Assembly (NCBI GenBank): GCA_050084515.1
Contig: CM114271.1
Location: 33,604,001-33,668,000 of the forward strand
DNA from: Blasia pusilla
Lineage: Eukaryota > Marchantiophyta > Marchantiopsida > Blasiales
Length of the DNA: 64,000 nt
Direction of reading: 5' to 3'
Under the pieces are notes generated by a model. It saw only the letters and a list, made by a program, of their open reading frames with translations. It did no database searches and had not been told where the DNA came from. The translations under genes and the position numbers were made by a program. Each line of letters begins with the position of its first letter. Within the stretch, counting starts at the first letter, position 1. Positions 11,501 through 24,364 of the stretch are shown in pieces.

Positions 11501-14325
11501 TTGACAGCCAGGTGGTCAAGGAGTGGCAATACTACTTCAACCATCAGGGCTTACAGTCCCATGGATGCAGTAGATTGACAGCAGAAATAACTCCTGACAA
11601 TTCTGAACAAATAAAAGACAAAATGATCACCAGCGATAATTTCAAGCTCATATCCTATGGCTTACAAAGTGTTCAATTGAGAGTACAAACATGCACTGGG
11701 AGCTTTTCCTACAATGACGAAACCTTCCATTTATCATAACCAGTCAAGCTTGTCATGCCACTCAAAGCTAAGAGCAGTGAAGAAATATTTCAAACAGATT
11801 GTTTCTTCTTGAACATTGATCAGCCTATTTGCATTTCAGTAAAGGGATTTCAGCTTTCACTCGAGGGGGTCATACCTGTTTTGGCTGCCTCAACCGACAT
11901 TCATACACAGACAAGCCATGAGCAATCTCTCCTCCTGCTTTGGCATATACATATGCTGTACGAGCACTGATGGTTCCATCACAAACACGCCCCATAAAAA
12001 ATTCGAAATGGTGGCGACTGTTTTTCTCAATTTCGACAAGGGCTAAAATGTCTGTATCCGCTGCCTGCAACAGAAAGAAACATCTAAGCTTTCTACAGTC
12101 TAGTAGCCCTGTGCTCATTTTCATGAAAATCATCTGAAGAAATTTTGTTGAGACCATTAAGTTTTTAATGTAGACAATTAGCAAATATGAAAGCAAACAA
12201 ATATTGGCTCACTTTAAGCACTGTTACCTGGTTGACTCTAGTCTGCCACAGTTTGTTGATATGAAATCCTCTTCTTCGAAACAATCGTTCACAGACAGCT
12301 TGCCCTGGACGGCCACCGATGTTGAAAATCATGGCACCATTTGGTCGGAGAAGAGCTATACCTTCTTCTGCAGCTCTTGCTACAAGCCCAAGTCCAAATT
12401 GATCTTCAACAAAACCCTGACAACATAATACCAGGATAGAGGGATAACAAAACACTTAAGATACTTCCAAAGCCCGTGTTACATTGTTTCCAACAAAAGC
12501 AGGTCATTGCATTTTCCAGGTGAAAGAAGGCAACCTGAGCATTTGCTTGATAATGAACTTAATGATGTGGGTTTCAGGACATGTAGTACAGTGTCATTGT
12601 TTCCCTGTGCCTTATTGGAAATGCCAAGTTCATACCTGAAGTCCACAATAGTTGCTGAGAGAGTACAGAAAGTCCTCACTTGCATTCTCTGACACAATTT
12701 TGAGCATTGCCTCAGGATCCGGATTGAGAACCTGTTCAGAGCAAAAGTAAATGACTTTGTACCAGGTCTGATCCTCACTATCCCCACCGACCAGAATTTG
12801 ATGTCTTCGCTAAAATCACCTAGGCTGGTGCAGGATTGACCTACCTCTTAACCGGTGGAATGGTGACAAGTAATATGGCATATTTTCTTGAGATAACTGG
12901 AGCATTCAGCAGTTTCTCCCACATACTCATCTTTCCACAATTATCTTGTATAGAGAAGCTAATATAGTATTATACCTGGGGTATGCAGCCCACGATGCGG
13001 TCCAGCATAATGTTGTTGTCTCTACAGTATCCAAGCAAATCTGATTCATGAAATTCCACCCGATCAATCAAGGTCTTGCCTTCATGATCAAGAATTGGTG
13101 AACCATCTCCAGCAAGTGCATTTAGATAGAGATTGATCCAAGCAACTCTGATGGCTCTTGGATTGATGTCCAACCCATAGACCTGCAAGTGTTACAGATA
13201 CGTACATCTAGGATATCAGTTAACAACTTCAACATGGCCACAAATATGCAGCAGACCTGTAGACCAGGGGTTGTTCAACACAATCTTTTTAATGCGTACA
13301 AAATGAGGAACAGTAACCTGACCACCCCCAGATCTCTCTGACAACCATGAGAAAATGTCACCACAGTTAAGGTATGTTCAATTTCACGCTTGCAGAGTTT
13401 CAAATTTCACAAGTGGGAGAGAAACACAGACACAGACGGCATCCACATGCGGGCGTTGAGATTCATTAGGCAAATGACAAGGACAAGATACTGCAAGAGT
13501 GGCGTACCAGTAAGAATAAAAATTCATACCATGGATTGATAGTAAGACATAGACAAAATCCCAATTTTTTTAAGAGACAGTAAATGTGTGCATCACGCAA
13601 GAAGTCATGAGAAAGCCAGAAGAATGGACTTGCCTTTCTAGGAGGCCATCTCTGAGCAAGAGCAATAGAAATCCAACCATTTCCACACCCAAGTTCCACA
13701 ACATCCCGGTCCTGAAATCCACTCTCTGAATGCCTGTTGAGACCCTCAAAAAATGTGAAAGACCAATCTTCAGGTATAAAAATGCTAGGAAGTTCTAGCA
13801 ATTTGATCTTTTGTCCATTTTCTCCTGTGACACAGAGCACCAAAATTTCTGAGCAATTATACGCTGAAACACCACCTGATGTGCATATCATATGTCCTAT
13901 GATAAAACAAAGAGCTTCATAAGCCCCGCTGTTGGTAGAGAGTTAGTTTTCGATAGGACTCAGTCAATAGCTACGATTCTCATTCCGAGACATATATTGC
14001 TTTATCTCGACGAGCTAACCACCTTAAACCAAAATGCTAACTGAGTCAATGCGACAAATTCAGCTTCGACGTCTGTCGAATCCATGAACATACCTTCTCG
14101 GCCCGTTAGAGAGAGATCATGAATTCGAAAATGATGCGTAGAAAGGGTGTTCGCGCCTGGCAGCTCGGCATTGACGTATGTCTCTACGCGCTCAAGAAAG
14201 ATTCTAGCTTCCGCCCGTGTTTCGACATTTTCCAATTTCAGCAAGACGTTCTTAAGCGCCCCGTACGCCTTGTCCCCTGACTCTTTGCACTCCGACAGAA
14301 ACTCTTGTACATCCTGATCGCCCAT
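5520..14325 (-). CDS. MMT: Methionine S-methyltransferase, 12 exons, 1082 aa, intact
   Basis: Transfers methyl from AdoMet to methionine to give S-methylmethionine in the cytosol; homocysteine methyltransferases return it to methionine. Exons (minus strand order): 14325-14094, 13824-13634, 13182-12976, 12731-12636, 12416-12228, 12064-11876, 11310-11074, 10841-10707, 10323-9988, 9677-9498, 9156-8212, 5831-5520. They sum to 3249 nt with phases matching at each junction; every intron is GT-AG except intron 2 (GC-AG). The ATG at 14325 opens the family's N-terminus (MGDQDVQEFLSECK). The AdoMet motif VVELGCGNG is at residues 119-127 and VYGLDINPRA at 142-151. From about residue 600 comes the aminotransferase-like C-terminal half; where true PLP enzymes have the Schiff-base lysine (SxSK) this protein reads GFSH (902-905), so it is not expected to be a transaminase, as in other MMTs. 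Length is normal for the family. I aligned it from knowledge of plant MMTs and found no break. Confidence 0.97.
5832..8211 (-). other. Large intron 11 of MMT (2380 bp)
   Basis: The other ten introns are 163-565 bp; this one is over four times the longest. The flanking exons join in phase 0 at residues 979/980 with no protein missing, so no exon is hidden inside. I see no coding sequence, terminal repeats or known transposon ends in it. An old insertion is the simplest explanation. Confidence 0.8.
13183..13633 (-). other. GC-AG intron (MMT intron 2)
   Basis: The donor reads AAG|GCAAGT and the acceptor TTGCAG|GT on the minus strand. Only this donor keeps the frame between the residues WPPRK and VYGLD; the nearest GT, 4 nt downstream, would shift it. 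GCAAGT is the usual strong context that compensates for a GC donor. Confidence 0.85.
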
Positions 14326-17300
14326 CCTAGAGAATTTCCTTTTGACTCAATCTAAGGAAATGCAGCAAACACGGTAAAGAATCAGTGCGGATCCGAGATG
14401 CAAAAGGTCGAAATCTCCAACTACAGCACGGATTTGATCAATTACTCAAGTCATCCACACCAACAGCTTGTGAGCGATGGGCAGCACCTACGCTAGCCGC
14501 AGCAAAAGCAAGAAAAGTTCAAATTTCAAAGATATCTGACCTCTGCAATTCTCGAGAATGTGAAGAGCTGACGGCACACAGAGCTGTCCCAATCCACTCA
14601 CGAAGCTCTGCAAATTCACTCCAAGAAAGGAATTGGAGAACGGCTTGGGACAAGAACACTCAAGAAGCAACAAAATCCCCACCACAGACGGTCTCCTCCG
14701 CCTCAGACACCATAAGTCGCTTCGCTTCCCCGCACATCTATGTATAATCTCCTCCTGGATCGGCTAATTTCTCAATTTAAACCCGAGACAGCGCTTTTCT
14801 GTCATCCACTATGTAACCAATAGCGTTCGTACTCTCGTCTTCCTCCCGAAAGCGCAACAGTGAACCACTGTAACTATATCCCGGGGCATTGCTCGGGACT
14901 TTCGCTTTTAGACCTGCGCCCTTTCTTTCCTTTCGTTTCTTTACTTGGGAGAGTGTACATATATCTGCCAAAGTCCAAAGTAAAATGTGAGGACGTTGAT
15001 AATTGTTTGTTTCATCTTTGGGTTATTAATTTATATTGTTATTGGAGAGTGTTTTTTTAAAATTTGCAATCACTTTTTATTTGACATATGGTAATGGAAA
15101 AAAAAAAGTTTCATCCTATGTCGGAAGAAAAAAAAGATGTTGTGTTTAATATGATTACGTTCACTCCGATGCATGGGAAGAAAAAAAAGATGTTGTGTCT
15201 AGTATGATTACGTTCACTCCGATGCATGGCATGGGCTGCCCACTATTTACCATTTACTAGCAATTTAAGAAAGGGAAGGGAGGAGCAACAAAAAGGATTC
15301 AATATATGCCATCAGTCCGACCAGCCGTCAAGTATGACGAGGAAGCAAATTATGAGATTGACTTCGAAATAGTAATTTGCAAAATCTGAGGTTGATAATG
15401 GTACACTTCCACTAATTAAAAACTTATTATTTACATATTAATAAGACTTTTTAATCTTGTGTCTATTGGAAAATATTTTTTTATCGTGACCCGGTTCAAT
15501 GTAGAAAAAAATTTCCAGGGAGTTGTTGAAAGAGGGACTTGGCCGAGCACAAATACATAGCTAGAATACATTAAAATTTGAGCACATGTCCTAAATTGAT
15601 GTTAAGAAAATTAGAAAGAGATGGTTTTATTGAAGTCGTCTTCTTGAATTTGGACCAAAAAGCTCCAAAGTCAAATTAAAATGCAACTACTTCTAAACAT
15701 ATGATCTTCTAATACGAGAGTGGATGCATGGTAAGCAAGGAATGATTTCACATAAGGAATCTTCTCATACCATCCTTCTTGAGCCTCATAGTCCTCACCA
15801 ACAACTTAATGCATGACGAACAACAATATGTCATCCAATGTGCAAGAAAATGGTGATCTATAGCTTTGGTGACATGTAAACTAGCGTGCCACAATAACCT
15901 TCTAAAATGAGTATTACAAAGATCCCTAACTTTCCAAGGCTTTTCTCTTCACTTTGTGACTAGTTTCTTTCCATATTGGAGCTAAGTCTCAAGGTTTTTT
16001 TGGATTGGATTTTTTTTTTATGTTGAAAGACATGTAGATGAAAAAATTATTTTGGCAATAACACGTCTACTCATGATCCATAAAAGAGTCAAAGAAAATC
16101 AAAGGTATGCACAATTTTTTTTCAAGTGACCACTAAGGCCCTCACAGGCCCAAGTGGTAATTTATTAAACGACCTCTCTAATATTTCAATAATCATTGAA
16201 GCTTGTATATTTCCCCTTTCTTCTAGGAGGTTATCATAAACTTATGTAATTATGAGCTTTATCATCATCCTTTGTAAATCTATTAATATTTCCTACATAC
16301 TCAAACATATGATATCTTTTGAAAATGTCCTCAAACTTCTTGAAGCTATTTATTTATTTTCTCTTCAAGGAAAAGATATTTAAAAAATGACTCAATTATT
16401 AAGAGAAAATTATTGATACTATTGTCTAAATTAAGAGAAAAACTGATATAGTTTGAAAATTTCCATGAGATATTATGAAATTTTAACATAGTATGCATAT
16501 AGATAAATATAATCTCCTCCTCCGAAATATCTTGAGATCAATAGGTTTCCAGATTCCCCCATAAGGGTAATCTACATTTTAGAAAACTTCGTGTTGTTAA
16601 ATTGAAGTTTAAAGGAACTGTGAATCAATGATTGAATAGATTTTTACTTCTTCATATCATCAATAAAAATATTTTTTATGAGGTATTGGACATAATCTAT
16701 TTTTAAAACATGCTTGAAAATTATTCTAAATAATTTTAGATTATTCAACTAATAAGGCAATGATAACCATGTTAAATGATGTATGAGATGAACGATGGCT
16801 TTTCAATTTGTATTTCATCCCTACCATCTATACCAACTCGTGAAATCCATAAGAAGAAGCCAACTTCAAGTATTTATTTCTTGCATAGGGAGCTTGGACG
16901 CAAACAACCTAGTTCCTGGAGTGTTCAAAAGGATGCTAGCGAGGGGACTCAAACCTAGGCCATTGCACCCGTATTCCATGACCCATAGCTCTTGCTTAGC
17001 ACTCGTTTCTGGTTTTATGCAGGGGGCTTTTGCATTTCTTTATTTAAATATTTGTTATCACCTTCCCGTCCAAGCTGCCTCTTCTCAAAATAAACGTATG
17101 CATTCAATATATTATGCATTTCGACATACTACATGGACACAATAGTCACACATGGATGGATTTAAGACAAATTATTTGAAGAGTTAAAAATTATTAAGTA
17201 TATAAATATTCACATATCTATCTCCTTTTAGTAGCCCTAAGATCCTAGGCATTTCATAACTACCATGAAGAAAAGCTATGCTTATTCCCAAATTCTACGG

Positions 17301-17460
17301 AACAATACTTAAGTTAAACTATTAGCAATGTTAAGTCTGCAGAGATGTAGTATGTTGAGTATGACATGTTTTTTTCTTCGATCATATGTATTTTTTCTAA
17401 CGTTGAAATACATTTTTTTTATCTTTGAATTTATTTTCCATGGATCACATATTTAATTCA
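14326..17460. other. MMT upstream region and AT-rich intergenic DNA
   Basis: The first ~600 bp, of mixed composition, would contain the MMT 5' leader and promoter; a CCAAT word lies near 14818. From about 15 kb the DNA is AT-rich and I see no gene. Short open frames here match nothing I recognise. One 53-bp tandem duplication is listed separately. Confidence 0.5.
15123..15228. repeat. 53-bp tandem duplication
   Basis: Two adjacent 53-bp copies (15123-15175 and 15176-15228) beginning GGAAGAAAAAAAAGATGTTG, differing at two positions. Confidence 0.85.
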
Positions 17461-17652
17461 TCTATATTATTATGGGAAAGTACCTTATGCAAACACCTCT
17501 ACATTTGACACGTGACAATTGACAACAAAAAACATTTCATATAATACGAAAAAAAATAATTTTGAATTTGTATATATAATATCATTAATCATTTCCATTC
17601 ACTACCTATATTTTTAAAAAACTTTTTTATTTCGCCTTACTCACCTTACTAG
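17461..17652 (+). mobile_element. Non-autonomous mini-Helitron (192 bp)
   Basis: Begins TCTATATTATTAT and ends CACCTTACTAG, with A immediately before and T immediately after. This gives the A|TC...CTRR|T arrangement of plant Helitrons. It is homologous along its length to the copy at 33490-33711, including an internal GCAAACACCT and ATTTCATATA. No protein is encoded. No target duplication is expected for this class and none is seen. Confidence 0.75.
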
Positions 17653-18079
17653 TAGTAATTGATTGACAAGTTAATTGGCATGAAAAAGTGAACTACTAAA
17701 AGTGCAGAAATGGGTATGATGAGTGTTATATTACTTGGATTACACATATAATTCAAACTTATTTATTATGCCGTTCCACAATCCCTTCCGCAGTGTGGAA
17801 AGACTATGTAGACACGTGCAAAAGCAAGATCCAATTTGTCATGCTTTCCTCATGGAGGACAAAAGCTTGTCGTATGTCATGAATAGCAAAACAAATAGTT
17901 CCTGAATATAACCGGAAGCAAGAGATGACAATGCCAAGGTGAGCTTATCGTCCGTCAGGAAGGGAGAAGAAAAAAAAGGTGGACAAAATGCGCGTGGTGG
18001 AGGATCACACACCCTCTTTGTATGCCCGGTGAGTCAAGGGTGGTTGTTTGCGTTGCGCCTCGGCGAGACTAATTCACAG

Positions 18080-18870
18080 CGTTTCTCCAACCTCCGCTAT
18101 GTGGATGTATGCAAAGGCACCGACCGATTCTCAACATTATTCTCAACCGTCGTTCTCTGTGGCTGCTGACTCTTATCGCTGATTCCCTGGCAGACGCGCG
18201 AACAAGTAACGATGCAATGTTTGAATGCGGATATGCGGAGATGATACCTGGGAGTAATTTCACCGATGAGCACCTTGGCTGTGCTGAGCGAGGCGATCAC
18301 CCGATGCAGGTTTGCGTTTTGGTAGAGGCTTCGGAAGATCGCGAGCCTCCGCTTTCCTCAACCTCTGTTCCCGGAGGCTCTATTTCACTTCTGTCGTTCG
18401 CTACGGCGTTTTCGTTTCACTGATTCCTTGGCAGGCGCGCATGCGCATCGTATTCAATCAATCCGCTTCCACGAGCGATGCAGTCAGTGTTCAGGGTACC
18501 TGGACGCGACGACTTCACTAACGAGTAACTCCGCTGCTCTGGGCCGAGCAATCACCATATGCGCGTTTCGGTTTTGGTAGGCTTCGGACGACCTCTGTTT
18601 CTGTTTCAGGCTTTTTTTCCACTTGGTTCGGGGACTTCTATTTCACGACTGTCGTTCTCTATGTTGTACTCCTCGTACGTCTCGTTCATACTGACTCTAC
18701 TTCGGGAGGCGCGCACACAGATTGCAATCAATCCGCTTCAACCAACGATGCGGTGTTTACGGGCGGATTCGTAGAAAGTAAGCTTACTAAGGTTTTGGTG
18801 GTATTCGGGAAACGGATAGCCTCTGCTTTTGACGACCTCTTTTCCCGGCAAGTCTCGGAGCTATCTACTA
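18080..18870. repeat. Degenerate ~250-bp tandem repeats, about three units
   Basis: The anchor GTCGTTCTCT/GTCGTTCGCT recurs at 18149, 18393 and 18651 (spacings 244 and 258). Each is followed about 30-50 bp later by a GAGGCGCGCA/GGCAGGCGCGCA-like stretch, and units two and three then share CAATCAATCCGCTTC. Units also share a GTTTTGGTAG...CTTCGG stretch. The block is richer in CpG than the AT-rich DNA around it. No protein recognised in any frame. It could be a small satellite or the internal repeat of a transposon. Confidence 0.6.
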
Positions 18871-20739
18871 CCGCGTCTTGAAGGTGATGCGATAGTTTAT
18901 TCCCAAGGCATACGAGGTACAGGAGGGCGTCTCAGTCGTCCTCCCTCCTGGTTGGGTTCCCTCGGGGAAAAATGGTACCCTTATGGGCCTAAGGGCTAAA
19001 TCCCTAATGGAATGACCTTATTGGCTAAACCCCAAATGTGAGTGAGGTACCCCGTGTTTTTGTCTATTTCCCCCTTTTTCTTAGGGTTTTCTACCCCTCT
19101 ATAGCCTCACTCCCTATGTGTAGTGATGATCTTAGTTAATGCCAAGACATCATTACAAAATTACTGGCTATAAACCCTAAAATTGCATGAAATAACTAAA
19201 CTCAAGTCCTAATGGAGGGGAATGTAACATGGTGATATTTGAATTCGAGCCTAACAACCTTTGATGACTAATGTATGCATAAAATGTTTACATATCGTAT
19301 ACAGATATGATTTGTAAACATTTTGTGCATACAAAAATCAAGAAGGATGTCTAGATAAAGGGGATTAAAGATTATTTCAAATTGGGAGTAAATGATTGGT
19401 GGTTATTTGTGCATTAGCCCAAAAGGACAGGTGGCACATAGTGGACAGTTCAAGGTATTAAATAATAGTATAGATGTGGTTATTTTAATTTTTAAAAAAT
19501 CTAATCCTCCAATCATATAGTTTATCAAGCTTAGGTAAATTATTTTGTAGTAAGTTTAAGAGGTAGTTTATATCTCTTAATGATTTTAAGTTCGCGTGTT
19601 ATAAGGGTTCTAGTGCCCTCACTTGATTTTTAAGCGTAGATTAAACTCATCTTAAGAGGAGGGAGAGCAAATGTGCGAGTATCCTAAGAAAGTGTTACGT
19701 TCTTTATGATGGATCGATGAGTATCTGTAGGGTGCTTTTGAGAAGATTGGAGGATAGTCTTAAGAGGTCCTGTATGACCTGTTGAGGCCTCGCGTAACTT
19801 GAGAAAGTTTTCCTCTTTGCTTTGGCTAATTTCGGGTAAGTTTCTACTAGGAGTATTATTGACTTTCCGCTTCATGAAGTAGCCCTTGATCTCCTACAAT
19901 AGGTCAATAACCAAGGAGGCAAGTTACGAGCACATATTATTGTGGAGAGAGCTTGGAAGAAGGAAGGGGATATATACAAAGAGTAAGACCTGTGGAGTTC
20001 ATTTTGTTTTTGTTAAACCTCTTGACATGAGGTGGCTTAATTTTGCTCCTCCTTGCCTTGTGAGTAACCCAAGCCTTAGGAGAATGGGTTTGATTTGACA
20101 TGATGGAGTTTGTGTGAGATCTTTTGATTGAACTTGATTTATTAGAGATATTTTGATATACAATCATCTCGGTATTCATATGCTATGAGTGAATATGATA
20201 TCTTGTGTATTTGTGTTTATAATTAGTAACAACAATGTGTATGCACGTGACAAAAGAGAGACATGAAGATTATTGTATAGATACAATTTTCAAGTGTGTC
20301 AATTTTTTGTTAGGTTAGGCACGATGATGTAGGATATGATTTTCCTTGACGTAAATAAGTTCATGTTAAAATTTGCTAGAGGCCAAAAGGTTTTCCCTAT
20401 AGAACTCATGGCCAAAAAACTCCCCTTATAACACATGCTCAACTTGACTTGAAGTAACCTAATGTGCTTAGCAACGAGGTATTGATTGGGCAGTGGATTC
20501 ATTATTCACTCCAACAACTATGCTTCAATTAACATGGCTTGGAGATCTAACATTTCAACATGAAATTTTTAGAAGAGATATAAGATTTTAGCTCCACATC
20601 AAGAAGTGCGTGTTAATTATTACATCATAGTTGATCGGAAAATAGAGCTCTATCCTATTGATGATGTGGATGGTCATCAGGTATGTTCATACAAAACTTT
20701 TTTTTTAGTGGTTAGATGAGATGGGTTACAATTCCATCA

Positions 20740-21480
20740 TGTTAGGATTGATGTTTGCGAAATCTCTCCTTTCTATTTTCGATCAAGTGACCCGTTGGTC
20801 TAACCAACAATCATCTAGTAATTTGGATGTGAAGATCGCTGATTTCAATTATCTTTGGGGGAAATCTCTTTTGGCTCTTCCCAAGAATATAAGAGGCGAG
20901 GAGATGGCTTTCAAAAGCTATCTTTCTCATGTTGAGCCCAAAAAAAACTCTTCCTTTTAGGGTTTTATATAAGCGTAACGGCATGTTGGAAAGCTTATCT
21001 TGAGACGCTTCCAATGCACCAAATATCTCAGCAAACACATAAGTACAGACTAAGATATTGGTCGAAAACGATAGTGAGAGCAATAAGGTTAAGGGCCAAT
21101 TGGAGAGGCTCGGGTGTCTTTCCCTAAATGTAGGGAACCTCGGAGATCCCTAGAAGTACTAGTAAGGGAGGAGTCTCTCCAAGATGTCTTGGAACACAAA
21201 TCCCCACTTTGAGCACCAAACGGCGTCTTAGAGGTATGGGATGAAACGGAAGTTTGGCGTTGGAACTCAGAATCCAAACGTGATCCAAGGCTGTGGACTT
21301 TGTACCCCACACTTGGATTCCGACCCGAGATTCATTTTGTGCGAGTCTCGGTTAGGGACTCATTGGATGTCCATCGGACAGTTGGAACCGCCCGGCACAA
21401 AATGCCGTTTGAGGTTCTTGAACCGAGTTAGAGTATAAATTTCCTATGGTGGAGGGTAGATGTAATTTGATGATGAAATG
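20740..21480 (+). repeat. Degenerate LTR-like repeat, family B copy 1
   Basis: Shares with 48990-49285 a GATCCGTTG-like stretch, TTTTTGGGGGAA, a TATAAGAG word, CTTTCTCATGTTGAGCC and, near its right end, GTGGAGGGTRGATG followed by TGTAGATTCA. Compared with that copy it holds an extra ~350 bp (about 21.0-21.43 kb). That extra part is alignable to the interior of the solo LTR at 54604-55606 read on the minus strand (shared: AGTACTAGTAAGGG, CCCCCACTTTG-like and ATCTCAGCAAACACAT). Termini are not clear. Confidence 0.5.
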
Positions 21481-23813
21481 TAGATTCAAGAGTGAAGTCG
21501 GCAATGTGAACCCTTTTTTATTTTGATTTTACAAGAAAAAGATTCAAGAGGGGTAGTGAAAACTTATTATGTACAGATGGACAATCAAGTTGCCTTATTG
21601 AAGTGGGATTGGAAATGTTTGAAACGTTATATAATTTCCCCTCGAAAGGCTTTGCACGAAAGTATTGCGCATTTTTATACAGTTTTATATTGATTCCGGA
21701 CTACCATAACTAGTAGTACAGTTCTTGGATGTAGTGTGTAGGTAGTAGCATTGAATGGTGAGTGTGAACAAGGAAGTGGTGGAAACTTGGAGAAGGAGAG
21801 AAGGATAGAAAAAAAAATCTAGGGCTAAACCCTAGTTGCCAATGTGGGGTTGGGGTGAGGGTTGTCATTTAGTAAAGCCCAAGATGAATGTGGAGCTGTC
21901 ACGTGGTTATACGAGATTCTAGAGGAAAAATAATCTTTTATGACTAAAATTTGCAACTCATCTTAATCATATATCATAATCATGCATGGGAGTAATTAGT
22001 GAAAAGTTGAGTTAAAAAAGTGAAGTCATAGATTTGGAATGACTAGGCCATTACAAAGGTTTGATGACAAGGATCTATTTAATGACTTGATAATTGAGTC
22101 TTGATAGTCGTATGAAGATGATCCCATGGATAGTCCATTCTTTGCCATTGCATATTTTTGCATCCTTCAAGTATTAGCCCAAATATTTCCATCTTGTCTC
22201 TTCCCTTCTATTGTTGCTTATATCCTTTTTTTGGAGCAACTCTGGATCTTAAATCTTAAAGTCCAATCTAGCAAATATCGGGTATCGTCTACTTCATGCC
22301 TTCCCTCAACATTCATCTTACCTAATCTTGACTTTACAATATGCATCGAAGAGGTTTAAGCTTTTGGGGTATCAATTGGCTTCATTGACTATATCTCCAA
22401 GTTCTTAGATTAGACACTTTTAATTAATGTAGAATGGTTTCATTTTTTTACCTCATTTAAGGGATCCTCAAGCAACTTATGGGATTCTTTCCCAATATTT
22501 TCCACAACATCCTTTCTACTTCTTCGCACTTATCTTCCACAAGAAGTTGATCATTTTCGATGAACTTCTTGGTTTGAATACATTTGAGGGAGATGATAAA
22601 CTTTTCAGGGTGCACTATCAACTTTTTTAGGGAGTTGGGCTTAATTTGCTCTAATTATGATTTCAAGGGTTCACCAAGGAAATACACGTAATATCTTCAT
22701 GGATCATATGGGACATGTAGAGGAGGATCTATTATTCCAATAACAATTGAGGTTTTCTTGGACTCTTCTTTCCCATGCTACACAAGCAATTCTAACCTCT
22801 TTCAATTATTTGATTAAAGAAGGCTTTGATAAACTTCAAGAACTTCTCTTGGAGAATTTGCACTAAATCAAAATTTCCAACATTCTCTCCGAGGTATCCT
22901 TTGACACTTGTCGACCTCATCTGCATTCAGGTGCTGGTATAGGTCCATAGGAGTGAGGGCATAGCTTGCTACAAATGTTCTTATTCTTCTATTTTATCTT
23001 CCTCGAGCATATTCTCAAAAACTCTATGGTTTTGCCTTGGACTTCTTCAACCTTTTTTAGGTGTGCCAAATTTTAAACGCACGGAGCCCATTGATGAAAA
23101 GGGTATGCATATTATTTGATGTGCACATGGTGAAGAACGAATAACTATCCTTAATTTGATTAGAGAGGAGGTAACATCTATGGCTCATACTACAATGTAT
23201 ACAATCAGGCAAGATCAACTACATATCCTACCTTCTACTATGTAAGGCAACCTCTCGTCGAATAGTTGATCTTGTTATGTCTAAAGGTGGAATTTATCTA
23301 TTAGGTGAATCATATGGTAGTTGCAGATCTATCATGTTCTATCTCGGTATGTTCGGATGCACATATTATGTAACTAGCTTAGAGCAAGCATGTACAACTC
23401 TTCATTGGCATATGCATAACACGAGCGTGCACTAGTGTGATTACAATCAAGAGAAGAGGTACTTTGAATTATTGAATTGGTCAGCATAGAGTAGGGGTTG
23501 TCAAAGATCACCCTTTCCAATGAATCTTAGTCACATGCAACTCTCTAATTCACACTTTTCCGGTTAGAAAAAGGTTAGCTCCCCTCCTCCCTATTTTGGT
23601 GCTTCTGAGGAAGTCGTGAACTGCCTGTCCCCTTGAACTCCCAATTTCTTCCACTCATAGGGAGCAATTTGTTCTTCTTGACTCAAGTCTATCAACATAA
23701 GTACAAAATTTCTGCCCTCTCCTCTTCTAAAAGTAAATCACATGACCATCCAAGTTTAACCCCTCCACCCACCACTATGAGTAGGTCCCCATGGAGCAAT
23801 TCCATGGTCATGG
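21481..23813. other. AT-rich intergenic DNA, nothing recognised
   Basis: No open frame over 80 codons with recognisable content, no terminal repeats found by eye, no RNA gene. Probably old transposon remains. Confidence 0.5.
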
Positions 23814-24364
23814 TGTCGCGATCATCATAACCAAACAACACCAAATAGGCGTCAAACGGAACATCAGAACTCAAGTGGCCTCACGCTATCATGATCGCGT
23901 ATTGGAAAGGCTTTTGGAAGCTCTCTTAGAAAGTTCCAAGAGATGAAATGCGGAACTAAGTTGTACATTTCATGTGCTAGTGGTTGCGACCCTAAAACCT
24001 AGACAAAACGCGAGCCAAGATTTGAGATGAGTTGAGTCTTGGAAGGTTGCCAAAGAGGTGAGAACCAATTTTAGAACACGACTAACGTTTGGGAAATTGG
24101 AGCGTGTTTTGGACCATAACGTTTAGCTAGAAAGTGTGTCCCAAATCTTTCGAGACTTGCTTGCGTTGTAAATTGTGAAACTAGGAAGGTTAAGATTGAT
24201 GAGCGTCCGAGACGAAAACTCGAAAAGTTAGCTCCTTGATTGATCAAAGACCCGACTAACCAAAATGCGTGTTTGAATGCAGATCAACGTTGAAAGCGTG
24301 ACCTACTGAACGCACGCTTCCGCAACAACAAAGATTAACGTTCGAAGAGAGTAAATGCACGACA
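23814..24364 (+). mobile_element. Solo LTR, 551 bp, 5-bp target duplication CATGG
   Basis: Begins TGTCGCGATC and ends GCACGACA, a TG...CA LTR with near-matching inverted ends, flanked on both sides by CATGG (23809-23813 and 24365-24369). It is the same family as the 1003-bp copy at 54604-55606, which lies in the opposite orientation. Shared stretches include the first ~50 bp, GGAAGGTTAAG-TTGATGAG, TGCGTGTTTG, and CCTACTGAACG-ACGCTTCCGCAACA near the end. No internal element remains, so it arose by LTR-LTR recombination. Confidence 0.85.

Noticed and set aside
14385-14747. Plus-strand 120-codon frame opposite the MMT promoter
   Set aside because: Composition and position fit promoter DNA; no domain, and nothing indicates a divergent gene.
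16891-17020. Minus-strand B-box-like GGTTTGAGTCC (16945-16955) as a tRNA or SINE
   Set aside because: No acceptable A box at the right distance and no cloverleaf; a chance match cannot be excluded.
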